Of a DNA stretch of 32,316 nt, positions 1 to 8,029 are shown piece by piece. A program made the position numbers and the translations under genes. Origin of the DNA: Thiobacillus sp. (GTDB lineage Bacteria > Pseudomonadota > Gammaproteobacteria > Burkholderiales > Thiobacillaceae); contig JAAXVP010000006.1 of assembly GCA_013335435.1 (NCBI GenBank), forward strand, positions 1 through 32,316, read 5' to 3'. Below the pieces are notes generated by a model, which was not told the DNA's origin, did not search any database, and saw nothing but the letters and a program-made list of their open reading frames with translations. The stretch's first letter is position 1. Every line of letters begins with the position of its first letter.

Positions 1-2
1 GG

Positions 3-167
3 CGGCGCCGCGCCAGCATCACCGCGGCCAAGCAGGCGCGTCTGCTGCACGCCGCCCGGCTCTACCTGGCCGGCCTCCCCAGCCCACCGCCCTGCCGCTT
101 CGATGCCGTGCTGTTCGAAGGCAAACGCCTGGCGTGGCTTAAAGATGCCTTCGGGGAAACCGGTTAA
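3..167 (+). CDS. yraN: YraN/UPF0102 family protein, 3' end only
   Basis: The window opens inside this gene. Reading from base 3 gives 54 residues before a TAA at 165-167. The visible part contains AAKQARLLHAARLYL and then PPCRFDAVLFEG, which matches the C-terminal portion of YraN/UPF0102 proteins, a small family with a restriction-endonuclease-like fold and no firmly established role. The N-terminal part with the likely catalytic residues is outside the window. The gene lies 9 bases upstream of diaA, and the order yraN-diaA-dolP is the same as in Escherichia coli, which supports the call. The start cannot be placed. Confidence 0.85.
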   Translation, partial: RRRASITAAKQARLLHAARLYLAGLPSPPPCRFDAVLFEGKRLAWLKDAFGETG

Positions 168-176
168 AATCACCGG

Positions 177-764
177 ATGGATCTCACCGAACATATCCAG
201 CAATCCTTTGCCGACTGCGCCCAGACCGTGCTCGAGGCCGCCGAGGCCCTGGCCGGCCCGATCGCCATGGCGGCCGAGCACATGGTCGCGGCCCTGCTCG
301 ACGACGGCAAGATCCTGGCCTGCGGCAACGGCGGCTCGGCGGCCGATGCCCATCTGTTCGCCTCCACCATGATCAACCGTTTCGAGCGCGAGCGCCCCGG
401 CCTGGCGGCGATCTCCCTGACCAGTGCCACGGCCACCCTGACCTCGATCGCCAACGACTACGACTACGGCCAGGTTTTCGCGCGCCAGGTGGCCGCCTTG
501 GGCGGGCCGGGCGACGTGTTGCTGGCCATCTCCACCAGCGGCTATTCGCGTAACGTCCTGGAAGCGGTTCGCACCGCACACGAAAAAGAGATGTCCGTGG
601 TCGCCCTGACCGGGCGCGACGGCGGCGACCTGGCCGAAATCCTCCACGAGGCGGACGTGCTGATCTGCGTACCGGCCGAGACCATTGCCCGCATCCGCGA
701 AATTCACCTGCTCGCCATCCACTGCCTGTGCGACAGTATCGACAATCTGCTCCTGGGAGCCTGA
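177..764 (+). CDS. diaA: DiaA-like SIS-domain DnaA initiator-associating protein
   Basis: A 195-residue single SIS-domain protein. It has the phosphosugar-binding loop CGNGGSAADAHLFAS (around residues 49-63), the MINRFERERP segment and the AISTSGYSRNV loop (around 120-130). It resembles E. coli DiaA along its whole length, including the MINRFE and IHCLCDSIDN segments, more than it resembles true GmhA sedoheptulose-7-phosphate isomerase. DiaA is known as a tetramer that binds DnaA and promotes its assembly at oriC. Databases often label such proteins phosphoheptose isomerase, and sequence alone does not exclude that activity. It sits between yraN and dolP; the dolP start follows the TGA by two bases, so the genes are probably co-transcribed. 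ATG at 177 is the start that fits family length. Confidence 0.85.
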   Translation: MDLTEHIQQSFADCAQTVLEAAEALAGPIAMAAEHMVAALLDDGKILACGNGGSAADAHLFASTMINRFERERPGLAAISLTSATATLTSIANDYDYGQVFARQVAALGGPGDVLLAISTSGYSRNVLEAVRTAHEKEMSVVALTGRDGGDLAEILHEADVLICVPAETIARIREIHLLAIHCLCDSIDNLLLGA

Positions 765-766
765 AC

Positions 767-1339
767 ATGCGCCTGACCCCTACCGTCCTGATCCTCGGCC
801 TTGCCGCCATCACCACCCTGCCCGGCTGTGCCCTGGTGGCCGGCGGTGCCGCCGGTACCGCCGTGATGATGGCGGAAGACCGCCGCACCACCGGCACCTA
901 CCTGATGGACGAGGAAATCGAGCTCAAAGCCGCCAGCAAGCTGCGCGAACAGACCTTCGAAGGCCTGCACGCCAACGTCACCAGCTACAACCGCCGCCTG
1001 CTCATCACCGGCGAGGCCCCCACCGAGGCGATCAAGGCCCGGGTGGCCGACCTGGTGCGCGGGGTACCGAACGTGCGCGAGGTCGCCAACGAGCTGGCCA
1101 TCGCGGCGCCGACCAGCCTGACCGCGCGTACCGGCGACGGCTACACCACCGCCAAGATCAAGACCCGCTTCCTCGACGACAAGCGTTTCGCCGCCCTGCA
1201 CGTCAAGGTGGTCACCGAGAACGGCGTCGCCTATCTGATGGGCATCGTCAAGCGCGAGGAAGGCGTTGCCGCCGCCGAGGTCGCCGCCAAGACCTCGGGC
1301 GTGCGCCGGGTGGTCAAGGTATTCGAGTACATAGACTGA
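767..1339 (+). CDS. dolP: DolP/YraP-like outer-membrane lipoprotein with two BON domains
   Basis: A 190-residue lipoprotein. Residues 1-20 form a signal peptide ending in a lipobox (TTLPGC), so Cys21 should be the lipidated first residue. The +2 residue is Ala rather than Asp, which fits sorting to the outer membrane. Two BON domains follow, roughly residues 46-105 and 126-188, each with the expected alternation of a hydrophobic strand and GxV/GI turns. DolP binds anionic lipids and supports envelope integrity in E. coli; that role is carried over by similarity. An SD-like GGGAG at 754-758 lies inside the end of diaA. An in-frame start further upstream, inside diaA, would destroy the signal peptide and was rejected. 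Confidence 0.87.
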   Translation: MRLTPTVLILGLAAITTLPGCALVAGGAAGTAVMMAEDRRTTGTYLMDEEIELKAASKLREQTFEGLHANVTSYNRRLLITGEAPTEAIKARVADLVRGVPNVREVANELAIAAPTSLTARTGDGYTTAKIKTRFLDDKRFAALHVKVVTENGVAYLMGIVKREEGVAAAEVAAKTSGVRRVVKVFEYID

Positions 1340-1400
1340 ACGACCGGACCGGCCGACGGCCTCCGGGGCAATTATCGAGAACACGCTTGAGGAGAATCTC

Positions 1401-1856
1401 ATGATCTGGATCCTGGTTGTCCTCCTGGCCGGCGTTGCCGCCTTCCTGGCCTATCTGCTGTTCAAGCAACGCGGCAACGCGGTCGTCCGAGCCGACGACC
1501 ATGACTCGGCCATTCCCGTCGCCACGCCGATCCAGGCCAAGCCGGCACCGAACAAGCGGCAACACTGGGGCAAGCAGTTCATCGTCATCGACCCCGACGA
1601 GGCTTGCCCAGAGGCGCGCGAAATGCACGGCCACTGCTTCGCCTACGGCAAGGTGCCCTCCGTGCCCTTGCAAGGCTGCGCCCATACCAACTGCACCTGC
1701 CACTTCCGCGACATCGATGAGCGTCGTTCCGGCCAGGAGCGTCGTTCCGGCAAGGAACGCCGGGATGACGTGCGCTTCGAGGACAAAGCCGACCGCCGTT
1801 CCGGCAAGGACCGGCGCAATAGCGACGACCACTACGACTGGCGCTACAACCCGTGA
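1401..1856 (+). CDS. Unknown membrane-anchored Cys-rich protein with RRSG repeats
   Basis: A 151-residue protein that I do not recognise. Residues 2-21 form one transmembrane anchor, followed by a polar linker. The middle (about residues 68-101) has five cysteines spaced C-x9-C-x13-C-x4-C-x-C with nearby histidines, a possible metal site. The C-terminal third is very charged, with repeated [ED]RRSG[QK] units; the DNA there holds two copies of GAGCGTCGTTCCGGC, at 1719-1733 and 1737-1751. The ATG at 1401 is preceded by an SD GAGGAG (1390-1395). Its TGA overlaps the GTG start of ubiD by four bases, so the two are probably translationally coupled. Whether it relates to ubiquinone synthesis is unknown. 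Confidence 0.75.
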   Translation: MIWILVVLLAGVAAFLAYLLFKQRGNAVVRADDHDSAIPVATPIQAKPAPNKRQHWGKQFIVIDPDEACPEAREMHGHCFAYGKVPSVPLQGCAHTNCTCHFRDIDERRSGQERRSGKERRDDVRFEDKADRRSGKDRRNSDDHYDWRYNP

Positions 1857-3316
1857 AATACCGCGACCTGCGCGACTTCATCGGCCAGCTTGAGGCCCGT
1901 GGCGAACTGAAGCGGATCAGCGTCGAAGTCGACCCCCACCTGGAAATGACCGAGATCGGCGACCGCGTATTGCGCGCCGGCGGTCCGGCCCTGCTGTTCG
2001 AGAAGCCGAAAGGCCATGCCATGCCGGTGCTCACCAACCTGTTCGGCACCGTGAAGCGGGTCGCCCTGGGCATGGGCGAGGAAGACCCGGCCCGGCTGCG
2101 CGAGATCGGCCAGCTGCTGGCCTACCTGAAGGAGCCGGAACCGCCCAAGGGCCTGCGCGACGCCTGGGAGAAGTGGCCGGTCCTCAAGCAGGTGCTCAAC
2201 ATGGCACCGAAGGAAGTGCGCTCGCCGGCCTGCCAGGAGGTGGTCTGGGAAGGCCGGGACGTCGACCTCGCGCGCCTGCCCATCCAGACCTGCTGGCCGG
2301 GCGACGTCGCGCCCCTGATCACCTGGGGCCTGGTCATCACCAAAGGGCCGCGCAAGGCGCGCCAGAACCTGGGCATCTACCGCCAGCAGGTGATCGGCCC
2401 CAACAAGGTGATCATGCGCTGGCTGGCCCACCGCGGCGGCGCCCTCGATTTCCGCGACTTCCAGCAAAGCAACCCGGGCCAGCCCTTCCCGCTCTGCGTC
2501 GCCATCGGCGCCGATCCGGCCACCATCCTGGGCGCCGTGACGCCGGTGCCGGACTCGCTGTCCGAGTACCAGTTCGCCGGCCTGCTGCGCGGCGCCAAGA
2601 CCGAGGTCGCCAAGGCAATCGGCAACGACCTCAACGTGCCGGCCTCGGCCGAGATCGTCCTGGAAGGCGTCATCCATCCGGGCGAGACGGCGTTGGAAGG
2701 GCCTTACGGCGACCACACCGGCTACTACAACGAGCAGGAGACCTTCCCGGTGTTCACCGTCGAGCGCATCACCATGCGGCGCGACCCGATCTACCACAGC
2801 ACCTACACCGGCAAGCCGCCGGACGAGCCGGCGATCCTGGGCGAGGCCCTGAACGAGGTGTTCGTGCCCCTGCTGCAGAAGCAGTTTCCGGAGATCACCG
2901 ACTTCTGGCTGCCGCCCGAGGGCTGTAGCTACCGCATGGCGGTAGTCAGCATGAAGAAACAGTATCCCGGCCACGCCAAGCGGGTGATGTTCGGGGTCTG
3001 GTCCTTCCTGCGCCAGTTCATGTACACCAAGTTCATCCTGGTCACCGACGACGACGTCAACGTGCGCGACTGGAAGGACATCATGTGGGCCCTGACCACC
3101 CGGGTCGACCCCGCGCGCGACGCCCTGATCGTCGAGAACACGCCGATCGACTACCTGGACTTCGCCAGCCCGGTGTCCGGACTCGGCTCCAAGATGGGCA
3201 TCGACGCCACCAACAAGTGGCCGGGCGAGACCGACCGCGAGTGGGGCACGCCGATCGCCATGACCGGCGAGGTCAAGGCCAGGGTGGACGCCATCTGGTC
3301 GCAACTCGGCCTCTGA
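1853..3316 (+). CDS. ubiD: UbiD, 4-hydroxy-3-polyprenylbenzoate decarboxylase
   Basis: A 487-residue member of the UbiD family, which removes the carboxylate from 3-polyprenyl-4-hydroxybenzoate in ubiquinone synthesis using prenylated FMN made by UbiX (not in the window). Family segments include [14 protein letters not shown] at the N-terminus, [14 protein letters not shown]-like sequence (here [18 protein letters not shown]) in the cofactor/substrate region, [12 protein letters not shown], and a C-terminal segment ending at IWSQLGL. The length equals that of E. coli UbiD to within about ten residues. The start is GTG at 1853, inside the TGA of the upstream gene (GTGA overlap). Residue numbers for the catalytic acid/base were not assigned. 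The cyclic-nucleotide-domain gene begins two bases after its TGA. Confidence 0.95.
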   Translation: MKYRDLRDFIGQLEARGELKRISVEVDPHLEMTEIGDRVLRAGGPALLFEKPKGHAMPVLTNLFGTVKRVALGMGEEDPARLREIGQLLAYLKEPEPPKGLRDAWEKWPVLKQVLNMAPKEVRSPACQEVVWEGRDVDLARLPIQTCWPGDVAPLITWGLVITKGPRKARQNLGIYRQQVIGPNKVIMRWLAHRGGALDFRDFQQSNPGQPFPLCVAIGADPATILGAVTPVPDSLSEYQFAGLLRGAKTEVAKAIGNDLNVPASAEIVLEGVIHPGETALEGPYGDHTGYYNEQETFPVFTVERITMRRDPIYHSTYTGKPPDEPAILGEALNEVFVPLLQKQFPEITDFWLPPEGCSYRMAVVSMKKQYPGHAKRVMFGVWSFLRQFMYTKFILVTDDDVNVRDWKDIMWALTTRVDPARDALIVENTPIDYLDFASPVSGLGSKMGIDATNKWPGETDREWGTPIAMTGEVKARVDAIWSQLGL

Positions 3317-3318
3317 AG

Positions 3319-4080
3319 ATGCTCGACCGGGAACGCCTGCAACGCTTTTCGCCCCTCGACACCCTGTCGGCGGAAGGCCTGTCGCGCGCGGCCGAGGCCA
3401 TGACCGAACGCCGCCTCGCCATCGGCGACATCCTGTTCCGCAAGGGCGACAACGATACCCTGGCCTTCTTCCTGCTCGACGGCAACGTCACCCTGCGCTC
3501 CGACCCGGGCGCCCAGCCCCTGCTCATCCGCGGCGGCAGCGATTCCGCCCTGGTGCCCCTGTCGCGCCTGAAGCCGCGCCGCTATACCGCCATCGCCGAT
3601 ACCCCGGTGACCGTGGCCGTGATCGAAGAAGCCCCGCTCAACGAACTGCTGGCGGTCGACCGCGTCGACAACTACGAAGTCGACGAGGTCGGCGCCACCG
3701 ATCCGGCCTGGCTGTTCAAGCTCATGGCCAACCCGCTCTACGCCAAGGTGCCGGCGGAGCACTTCGCCACCCTGTTCTGCCGCATGGAAGCGGTCGCCGC
3801 GCGCGACGGCCAGATCCTCGTGCGCCAGGGCGAGCCGTGCGAACACTACTACATCGTGCGCCAGGGCAAGGTCCGGCTCTGGTGCTCCCTGTCCGGCGAC
3901 ACGCCGATCCTGATCGAGGAACTGGGCGAGGGCGACGCCTTCGGCGACGATTCCCTGGTCCGGGGGGCGCCGGCGGAACTCAGCTACATCATGGCCGGAG
4001 ACGGCCTCCTCTTGCGCCTGTCCAAGGCCGATTTCGACCGCCTGCTCAAGCCCGCCCTGGCGGAGTGGATCGCCAACTGA
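3319..4080 (+). CDS. Protein with two cyclic nucleotide-binding-like domains
   Basis: A 253-residue protein of two cupin-like cNMP domains. The first, about residues 10-105, has DILFRKGDNDTLAFFLLDG. The second, about 135-240, has QILVRQGEPCEHYYIVRQGKV and GEGDAFGDDSLVRGAPAE. There is no helix-turn-helix and no kinase or rhodanese domain, so a classical Crp transcription-factor role is unlikely. In the second domain the phosphate-binding cassette is altered: the usual GE-x-PR-A pattern reads GD with no arginine at the PR position, so cAMP binding is doubtful. ATG at 3319 follows the ubiD stop by two bases, pointing to one operon. Some homologous architectures carry an extra C-terminal domain that is absent here. 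Function unknown; a sensory or partner-binding role is an inference. Confidence 0.8.
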   Translation: MLDRERLQRFSPLDTLSAEGLSRAAEAMTERRLAIGDILFRKGDNDTLAFFLLDGNVTLRSDPGAQPLLIRGGSDSALVPLSRLKPRRYTAIADTPVTVAVIEEAPLNELLAVDRVDNYEVDEVGATDPAWLFKLMANPLYAKVPAEHFATLFCRMEAVAARDGQILVRQGEPCEHYYIVRQGKVRLWCSLSGDTPILIEELGEGDAFGDDSLVRGAPAELSYIMAGDGLLLRLSKADFDRLLKPALAEWIAN

Positions 4081-4110
4081 GTCCGGCCGCGGCGGCATCG
4101 CACAATACCG

Positions 4111-4140
4111 TTTCCAAAACCATTAATAGTTGATTACAAT
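4111..4140 (+). promoter_or_regulatory. Putative promoter of the ankyrin gene
   Basis: TTTCCA (4111-4116), an 18-base spacer and TACAAT (4135-4140) form a sigma70-like promoter. The predicted transcription start is near 4147, inside the 4143-4158 palindrome. The surrounding 50 bases are clearly AT-richer than the flanking genes. Confidence 0.45.
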
Positions 4141-4142
4141 AC

Positions 4143-4158
4143 TCGGGTATATACCTGA
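4143..4158. promoter_or_regulatory. Near-perfect palindrome over the ankyrin transcription start
   Basis: TCGGGTAT followed directly by ATACCTGA is a 16-base palindrome with one mismatched pair. It lies where the predicted transcription start of the ankyrin gene falls and ends just before its SD (TAGGAG, 4160-4165). It looks like a dimeric repressor operator. The half-site ATACCYGA is reminiscent of Rrf2/IscR-type boxes, but the two halves are in the opposite arrangement to the classical IscR site, so the regulator is not identified. Confidence 0.4.
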
Positions 4159-4173
4159 TTTAGGAGCCTGACC

Positions 4174-4755
4174 ATGTCTGCAGAACTCTATTCCGCCGCC
4201 CTTGCCGGTGATGCCGAGGCCGTCCGCTCGCTGCTGGCCGCAGGCGCCAACCCGAACTGGGCCGACGAGGCCGGGGCCACCGCCCTGATGGCCGCCGCCG
4301 GCCAGGGCAACCTGGATGCCGTGCACGCCCTGCTCGATGCCGGTGCCCAGGCCGATGCCGCCGATGGCAACGGCTGGACCGCCCTGTTCAAGGCCGTCTA
4401 CAACCACGAACTGGATACCGGATTCGCACCCGTAGCCAAGGCCCTGATCGATGCCGGCGCGAACCCGAACGCCACCATCCATTTCGGCATCACCCCCCTG
4501 ATGCTGGCCGCCGGCGGCGGCGAGGGCGCGGTCTGCGAAGTCCTGCTGGAGGCGGGCGCCGACCCCAAGGCGATCAACGAGGCGGGGCGCACCGCCTTGC
4601 AGATGGCCAAGGAGCGCCACTGGGTCGATGTCATCAACCTGCTCCAGGAGGCCACCGGCTACGTGCCGGAGACCGAAGGCGCCTGCTCCACCACCGGTCG
4701 GCACGGTCCCAGCGATGCCGCCGTGGTGAGCTTCATGCCGAGGCGGCCGCACTGA
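4174..4755 (+). CDS. Ankyrin-repeat protein
   Basis: A 193-residue protein with four to five ankyrin repeats covering about residues 5-155. Examples are AEAVRSLLAAGANPNWAD, GATALMAAAGQGNLDAVHAL, FGITPLMLAAGGGEGAVCEV and AGRTALQMAKERHWVDVINL. Between repeats two and three there is a longer insert (NHELDTGFAPVAKAL). The last 35 residues are a non-repeat tail with a single Cys. No signal peptide is seen, so it is probably cytoplasmic. Ankyrin repeats mediate protein-protein contacts; the partner is unknown. A well-placed SD (TAGGAG) precedes the ATG at 4174. It has its own putative promoter and palindromic operator, and a strong terminator follows, so it is probably a single-gene unit. Confidence 0.85.
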   Translation: MSAELYSAALAGDAEAVRSLLAAGANPNWADEAGATALMAAAGQGNLDAVHALLDAGAQADAADGNGWTALFKAVYNHELDTGFAPVAKALIDAGANPNATIHFGITPLMLAAGGGEGAVCEVLLEAGADPKAINEAGRTALQMAKERHWVDVINLLQEATGYVPETEGACSTTGRHGPSDAAVVSFMPRRPH

Positions 4756-4771
4756 ACCGCAGCCAGCAATG

Positions 4772-4799
4772 AAAAACGCCGCTTCCGCGGCGTTTTTTT
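4772..4799. terminator. Strong bidirectional intrinsic terminator
   Basis: An 11-bp perfect stem (AAAAACGCCGC, 4772-4782, with its complement from 4787), a TTCC loop and a run of seven T. The A-run on the left arm makes it work equally on the minus strand. It separates the rightward ankyrin gene from the leftward mutarotase gene, which ends at 4816. Confidence 0.92.
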
Positions 4800-4815
4800 C
4801 GTCCCGGCGTTACGT

Positions 4816-5733
4816 TTACATCGCTTCCGCGCTGTAGACCACCGTCATGGTGTGGCTGGCGCCGGCCGGCACGCCGACCACGTTGTCCACGGCATTCCCG
4901 CTCTCCACGCAGACCATTTCGCGCCAGCCGCCCTGATTGGTCTTGCCGGGGCCGAAATCGCCCATCTTCTCGGCCTTCTCGAGCCAGGGCGTCCAGACCA
5001 CGGTGGAGCGGCTGCCGGTCTTGGCGATCCGGATGCGGCGCTTGAGGTCGGGGTCCTCGATGACGCACTCGGCCTCGGTGTTCACATAGACCCGGTCGAC
5101 CTCGCCGGTGAAGGCCACCGCGCCGGCCTGGGTCTTGCGCTGGCCGCCATCCACCTTGTCGACATATTCGCAGCCGTCCAGGCCGGTGACCGTGGCCGTG
5201 CCGATGTCGCCGATGCGCAAATAGGTATGCAGCGCCTCGCCGATCTCGACCGCCTCGGTGTCGAGGTTGCTGGTCACCAGGTCGACCTGCAGCGTGGCGC
5301 CGACGGTGGCGACCAGCTCGGCCCGGCAGGCCTTGCCGAACTGGGCATGGGTCTGGTCGTTCGGCATCAGCATGAAGCGGACCTGGGTGTCGCCGTTGGC
5401 CAGCGTCGCGCTGGCGGTGACCTGCCACATCACGGTGCGGGCGAAGCCGTGGCCGGGGAAGGTCTTTTCGGTGGCGTGGGGGCCGAACCAGGGCCAGCAT
5501 ACCGGCACCCCGCCACGGATGGACTTGCCGGGGCCGTACTTGGCCTGTTCCGACACCCAGACCACGGGCTCCGCCTGGCTCTTGGGCCGCCAGGAGACGA
5601 TGTGGGCGCCCTGCAGGCAAATGCTGGCGACGCCGCCGGCGTTGTCGATCTCGGCATAGGTGAGACCGCCGGCGCCCTCGACGAAATTCAGGTTGGGCTG
5701 GCCGTAGCGGCTATTGAGGTCGGACGGGTTCAT
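4816..5733 (-). CDS. yeaD: D-hexose-6-phosphate mutarotase (YeaD-like aldose 1-epimerase)
   Basis: A 305-residue galactose-mutarotase-fold protein that interconverts alpha and beta anomers of glucose-6-phosphate. Recognisable segments are RGGVPVCWPWFGPH (residues 73-86), TFPGHGFAR with likely catalytic His95, ALHTYLRIGDI with a second conserved His, and WREMVCVESGNAVDN carrying the likely catalytic Glu. A good SD (AGGAG) lies eight bases before the ATG at 5733. Cytoplasmic. It ends at the bidirectional terminator and starts 30 bases downstream of the small membrane gene's stop, so it could be the last gene of an ilvD-led leftward transcript. The fructokinase mak lies 3 kb away. Confidence 0.88.
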   Translation of the reverse strand: MNPSDLNSRYGQPNLNFVEGAGGLTYAEIDNAGGVASICLQGAHIVSWRPKSQAEPVVWVSEQAKYGPGKSIRGGVPVCWPWFGPHATEKTFPGHGFARTVMWQVTASATLANGDTQVRFMLMPNDQTHAQFGKACRAELVATVGATLQVDLVTSNLDTEAVEIGEALHTYLRIGDIGTATVTGLDGCEYVDKVDGGQRKTQAGAVAFTGEVDRVYVNTEAECVIEDPDLKRRIRIAKTGSRSTVVWTPWLEKAEKMGDFGPGKTNQGGWREMVCVESGNAVDNVVGVPAGASHTMTVVYSAEAM

Positions 5734-5763
5734 GGCTTGGCTCCTGCGCTTGATGAAAGGAGG

Positions 5764-6084
5764 TCAGGCGAGGAACAGGGCGATCCAGTTCGCCGCGATC
5801 ATCGCCAGACAGAGAATGACATAGAAGGAGCCGACGCTACCGGCGCTGTCCGCGGCCAGCTTCTTCATGAAAACGTAGTACAGCACCGTCGTGATGACGT
5901 TGAAGGGCAGCCAGCTCAGTGCCTTGGTCCAGACCGCGACGCTGGGGTCGCTGACGCTGCCCCACATGCCCCAGACGAACAGGGCATTGACCGCGATGGC
6001 GACGAACAGGAAGCTGCGCCAGCTACTGAAACGCGCCGGCGGGTCCGGGCCCTGCTCGGGCCCGGACGCATCGTCCAGCTTCAC
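5764..6084 (-). CDS. Unknown small membrane protein coupled to ilvD
   Basis: A 106-residue protein that I do not recognise. A polar, Pro-rich N-terminus of about 20 residues precedes three predicted membrane helices, near residues 24-42, 55-73 and 86-105. The start is taken as GTG at 6084, which overlaps the ilvD TGA by four bases (GTGA), a classic coupling arrangement; no ATG in this frame gives a sensible protein, and the frame continues upstream only as a shadow of ilvD. No enzymatic motif is seen. The link to branched-chain amino acid synthesis is by position only. Confidence 0.72.
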   Translation of the reverse strand: MKLDDASGPEQGPDPPARFSSWRSFLFVAIAVNALFVWGMWGSVSDPSVAVWTKALSWLPFNVITTVLYYVFMKKLAADSAGSVGSFYVILCLAMIAANWIALFLA

Positions 6085-7934
6085 TTGCGTTCGACCTGGC
6101 TGACGTCGCGCACGGCGCCGTTGGCGGCCGAAGTGGTCATGGCGGCGTAGGCGCGCAGGGCGGCGGAGACCGGGCGGTCGCGCCCGACCGGCTGCCAGGC
6201 CTGCTTGCCCCAGGCCTCCATGGCCGTGCGCCGGCGGGCCAGTTCGTCGTCGCTGACGGCGATGCGGATGGTCCGGTTCGGGATGTCGATCTCGATGGTA
6301 TCGCCCTCTTCGACCAGGCCGATGTTGCCGCCCTCGGCCGCCTCCGGCGAGACGTGGCCGATGGACAGTCCGGAGGTGCCGCCGGAGAAGCGGCCGTCGG
6401 TGATCAGGGCGCAGGCCTTGCCCAGGCCCTTGGACTTCAGGTACGAGGTCGGATAGAGCATTTCCTGCATGCCGGGACCGCCGCGCGGGCCTTCGTAGCG
6501 GATCACGACCACGTCGCCGGGTTTGATCGCATCGCCCAGGATGGCCTCGACGGCGGCATCCTGGCTCTCGAACACCCGGGCCGGGCCGCTGAAGCGGAGG
6601 ATGCTGGCGTCGACGCCGGCAGTCTTGACGATGCAGCCGTCCAGGGCCAGGTTGCCGTGCAGCACGGCCAGGCCGCCGTCCTGGGAATAGGCATGCGCCT
6701 TGTCGCGCAGGCAACCCTGGGCGCGGTCGAGATCCAGCTCGGGATAGCGCTTGTTCTGCGAGAAGGCGACCTGGGTCGGCACCCCGCCCGGCGCCGCCTT
6801 GAAGAACTCGAACACCGAAATGTCGTGGGCCTGGATCACGTCCCAGACGTGGATCGCCTCGCCCATGGTCTTGCTGTGCACGGTATGGCAGCCGCGGTGG
6901 ATCAGGCCGGCGCGGTCCAGTTCGCCCAGGATGGCCATGACGCCGCCGGCGCGGTGGACGTCCTCCATGTGGTACTGCTGGGTCGAGGGCGCGACCTTGG
7001 CCAGGTGCGGCACCTTGTGGCTCAGGCGGTCGATGTCCTTCATGGTGAAGTTGACGCCGGCCTCGCGCGCCGCCGCCAGGAGGTGCAGCACGGTGTTGGT
7101 GGAGCCGCCCATGGCGATGTCCAGGCACATGGCGTTCTCGAACGCCTCGAAGGTGGCGATGCCGCGCGGCAGCACCGTGGCGTCGTCCTGCTCGTAATAG
7201 CGCTTGGCCAGGTCGACGGCCAGGCGACCGGCGCGCAGGAACAATTCCTTGCGGTCGGCGTGGGTGGCGAGCAGGGAACCGTTGCCGGGCAGGCTAAGAC
7301 CCAGGGCCTCGGTCAGGCAGTTCATCGAGTTGGCGGTGAACATGCCGGAACAGGAGCCGCAGGTCGGGCAGGCGGAGCGCTCGGTGGCCTCGACCTCTTC
7401 ATCCGAGCAATGGCTGTCGGCGGCCTGGACCATGGCGTCGACCAGGTCGAGCATGATGGTCTTGCCCTGCCAGACCACCTTGCCGGCTTCCATTGGCCCG
7501 CCGGACACGAACACGGTCGGGATGTTCAGGCGCAGGCTGGCCATGAGCATGCCGGGGGTGATCTTGTCGCAGTTGGAGATGCACACCAGGGCGTCGGCGC
7601 AGTGGGCGTTGCACATGTACTCGACCGAGTCGGCGATGAGATCGCGGCTGGGCAGGGAATAGAGCATGCCGCCGTGGCCCATGGCGATGCCGTCGTCGAT
7701 GGCGATGGTGTTGAACTCCTTGGCGACGCCGCCGGCCGCCTCGATCTCCCGCGCCACCATCTGGCCCAGATCCTTCAGGTGGACGTGGCCGGGCACGAAC
7801 TGGGTGAAGGAGTTGGCGATGGCGATGATGGGCTTGCCGAAATCGCCCTCCTTCATCCCGGTGGCGCGCCAGAGCGCGCGGGCGCCTGCCATGTTACGGC
7901 CATGGGTGGTGGTGCGGGAGCGGTATTGCGGCAT
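6081..7934 (-). CDS. ilvD: Dihydroxy-acid dehydratase
   Basis: A 617-residue enzyme that dehydrates 2,3-dihydroxy acids to 2-oxo acids, the common third step of valine and isoleucine synthesis, and also feeds leucine and pantothenate. It carries the iron-sulfur cysteines Cys122 ([12 protein letters not shown]) and Cys195 ([16 protein letters not shown]), the N-terminal [18 protein letters not shown] and the C-terminal [15 protein letters not shown]. It is close to E. coli IlvD over the full length. ATG at 7934 is chosen because it matches the family N-terminus and has AGGTG six bases upstream; a GTG at 7943 would sit inside that SD. Cytoplasmic. No other ilv gene is nearby. Confidence 0.96.
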   Translation of the reverse strand: MPQYRSRTTTHGRNMAGARALWRATGMKEGDFGKPIIAIANSFTQFVPGHVHLKDLGQMVAREIEAAGGVAKEFNTIAIDDGIAMGHGGMLYSLPSRDLIADSVEYMCNAHCADALVCISNCDKITPGMLMASLRLNIPTVFVSGGPMEAGKVVWQGKTIMLDLVDAMVQAADSHCSDEEVEATERSACPTCGSCSGMFTANSMNCLTEALGLSLPGNGSLLATHADRKELFLRAGRLAVDLAKRYYEQDDATVLPRGIATFEAFENAMCLDIAMGGSTNTVLHLLAAAREAGVNFTMKDIDRLSHKVPHLAKVAPSTQQYHMEDVHRAGGVMAILGELDRAGLIHRGCHTVHSKTMGEAIHVWDVIQAHDISVFEFFKAAPGGVPTQVAFSQNKRYPELDLDRAQGCLRDKAHAYSQDGGLAVLHGNLALDGCIVKTAGVDASILRFSGPARVFESQDAAVEAILGDAIKPGDVVVIRYEGPRGGPGMQEMLYPTSYLKSKGLGKACALITDGRFSGGTSGLSIGHVSPEAAEGGNIGLVEEGDTIEIDIPNRTIRIAVSDDELARRRTAMEAWGKQAWQPVGRDRPVSAALRAYAAMTTSAANGAVRDVSQVERK

Positions 7935-7954
7935 TTCGGTCACCTAGCTGGGTC

Positions 7955-7960
7955 TATAAT
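7955..7960 (+). promoter_or_regulatory. TATAAT -10 element, probable lgt promoter
   Basis: A perfect TATAAT in the 95-base gap between divergent ilvD and lgt, pointing towards lgt. No convincing -35 hexamer is found at 16-18 bases. The predicted leader contains a 7-bp inverted repeat (CGGGCAC, 7981-7987, with GTGCCCG, 7997-8003) with no T-run. Confidence 0.4.
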
Positions 7961-8029
7961 CCTTGCCATTTTAACCCCGCCGGGCACCAACACGTCGTGC
8001 CCGCGTTGGATTCGTTCTGAGGCTACTTG

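Noticed and set aside
4852-6150. A 432-codon rightward open frame antisense to the mutarotase and small membrane gene
   Set aside because: The mutarotase is well supported and the antisense frame ignores the gene boundaries and has no motif.
5764-7128. A 454-codon leftward frame that would fuse the small membrane protein to upstream sequence
   Set aside because: Its first 350 codons are an out-of-frame reading of ilvD. Only the part after the GTG at 6084 looks like a protein.
7981-8003. Inverted repeat CGGGCAC/GTGCCCG in the lgt leader
   Set aside because: A 7-bp GC-rich repeat is common by chance here; no T-run, no riboswitch-like context.
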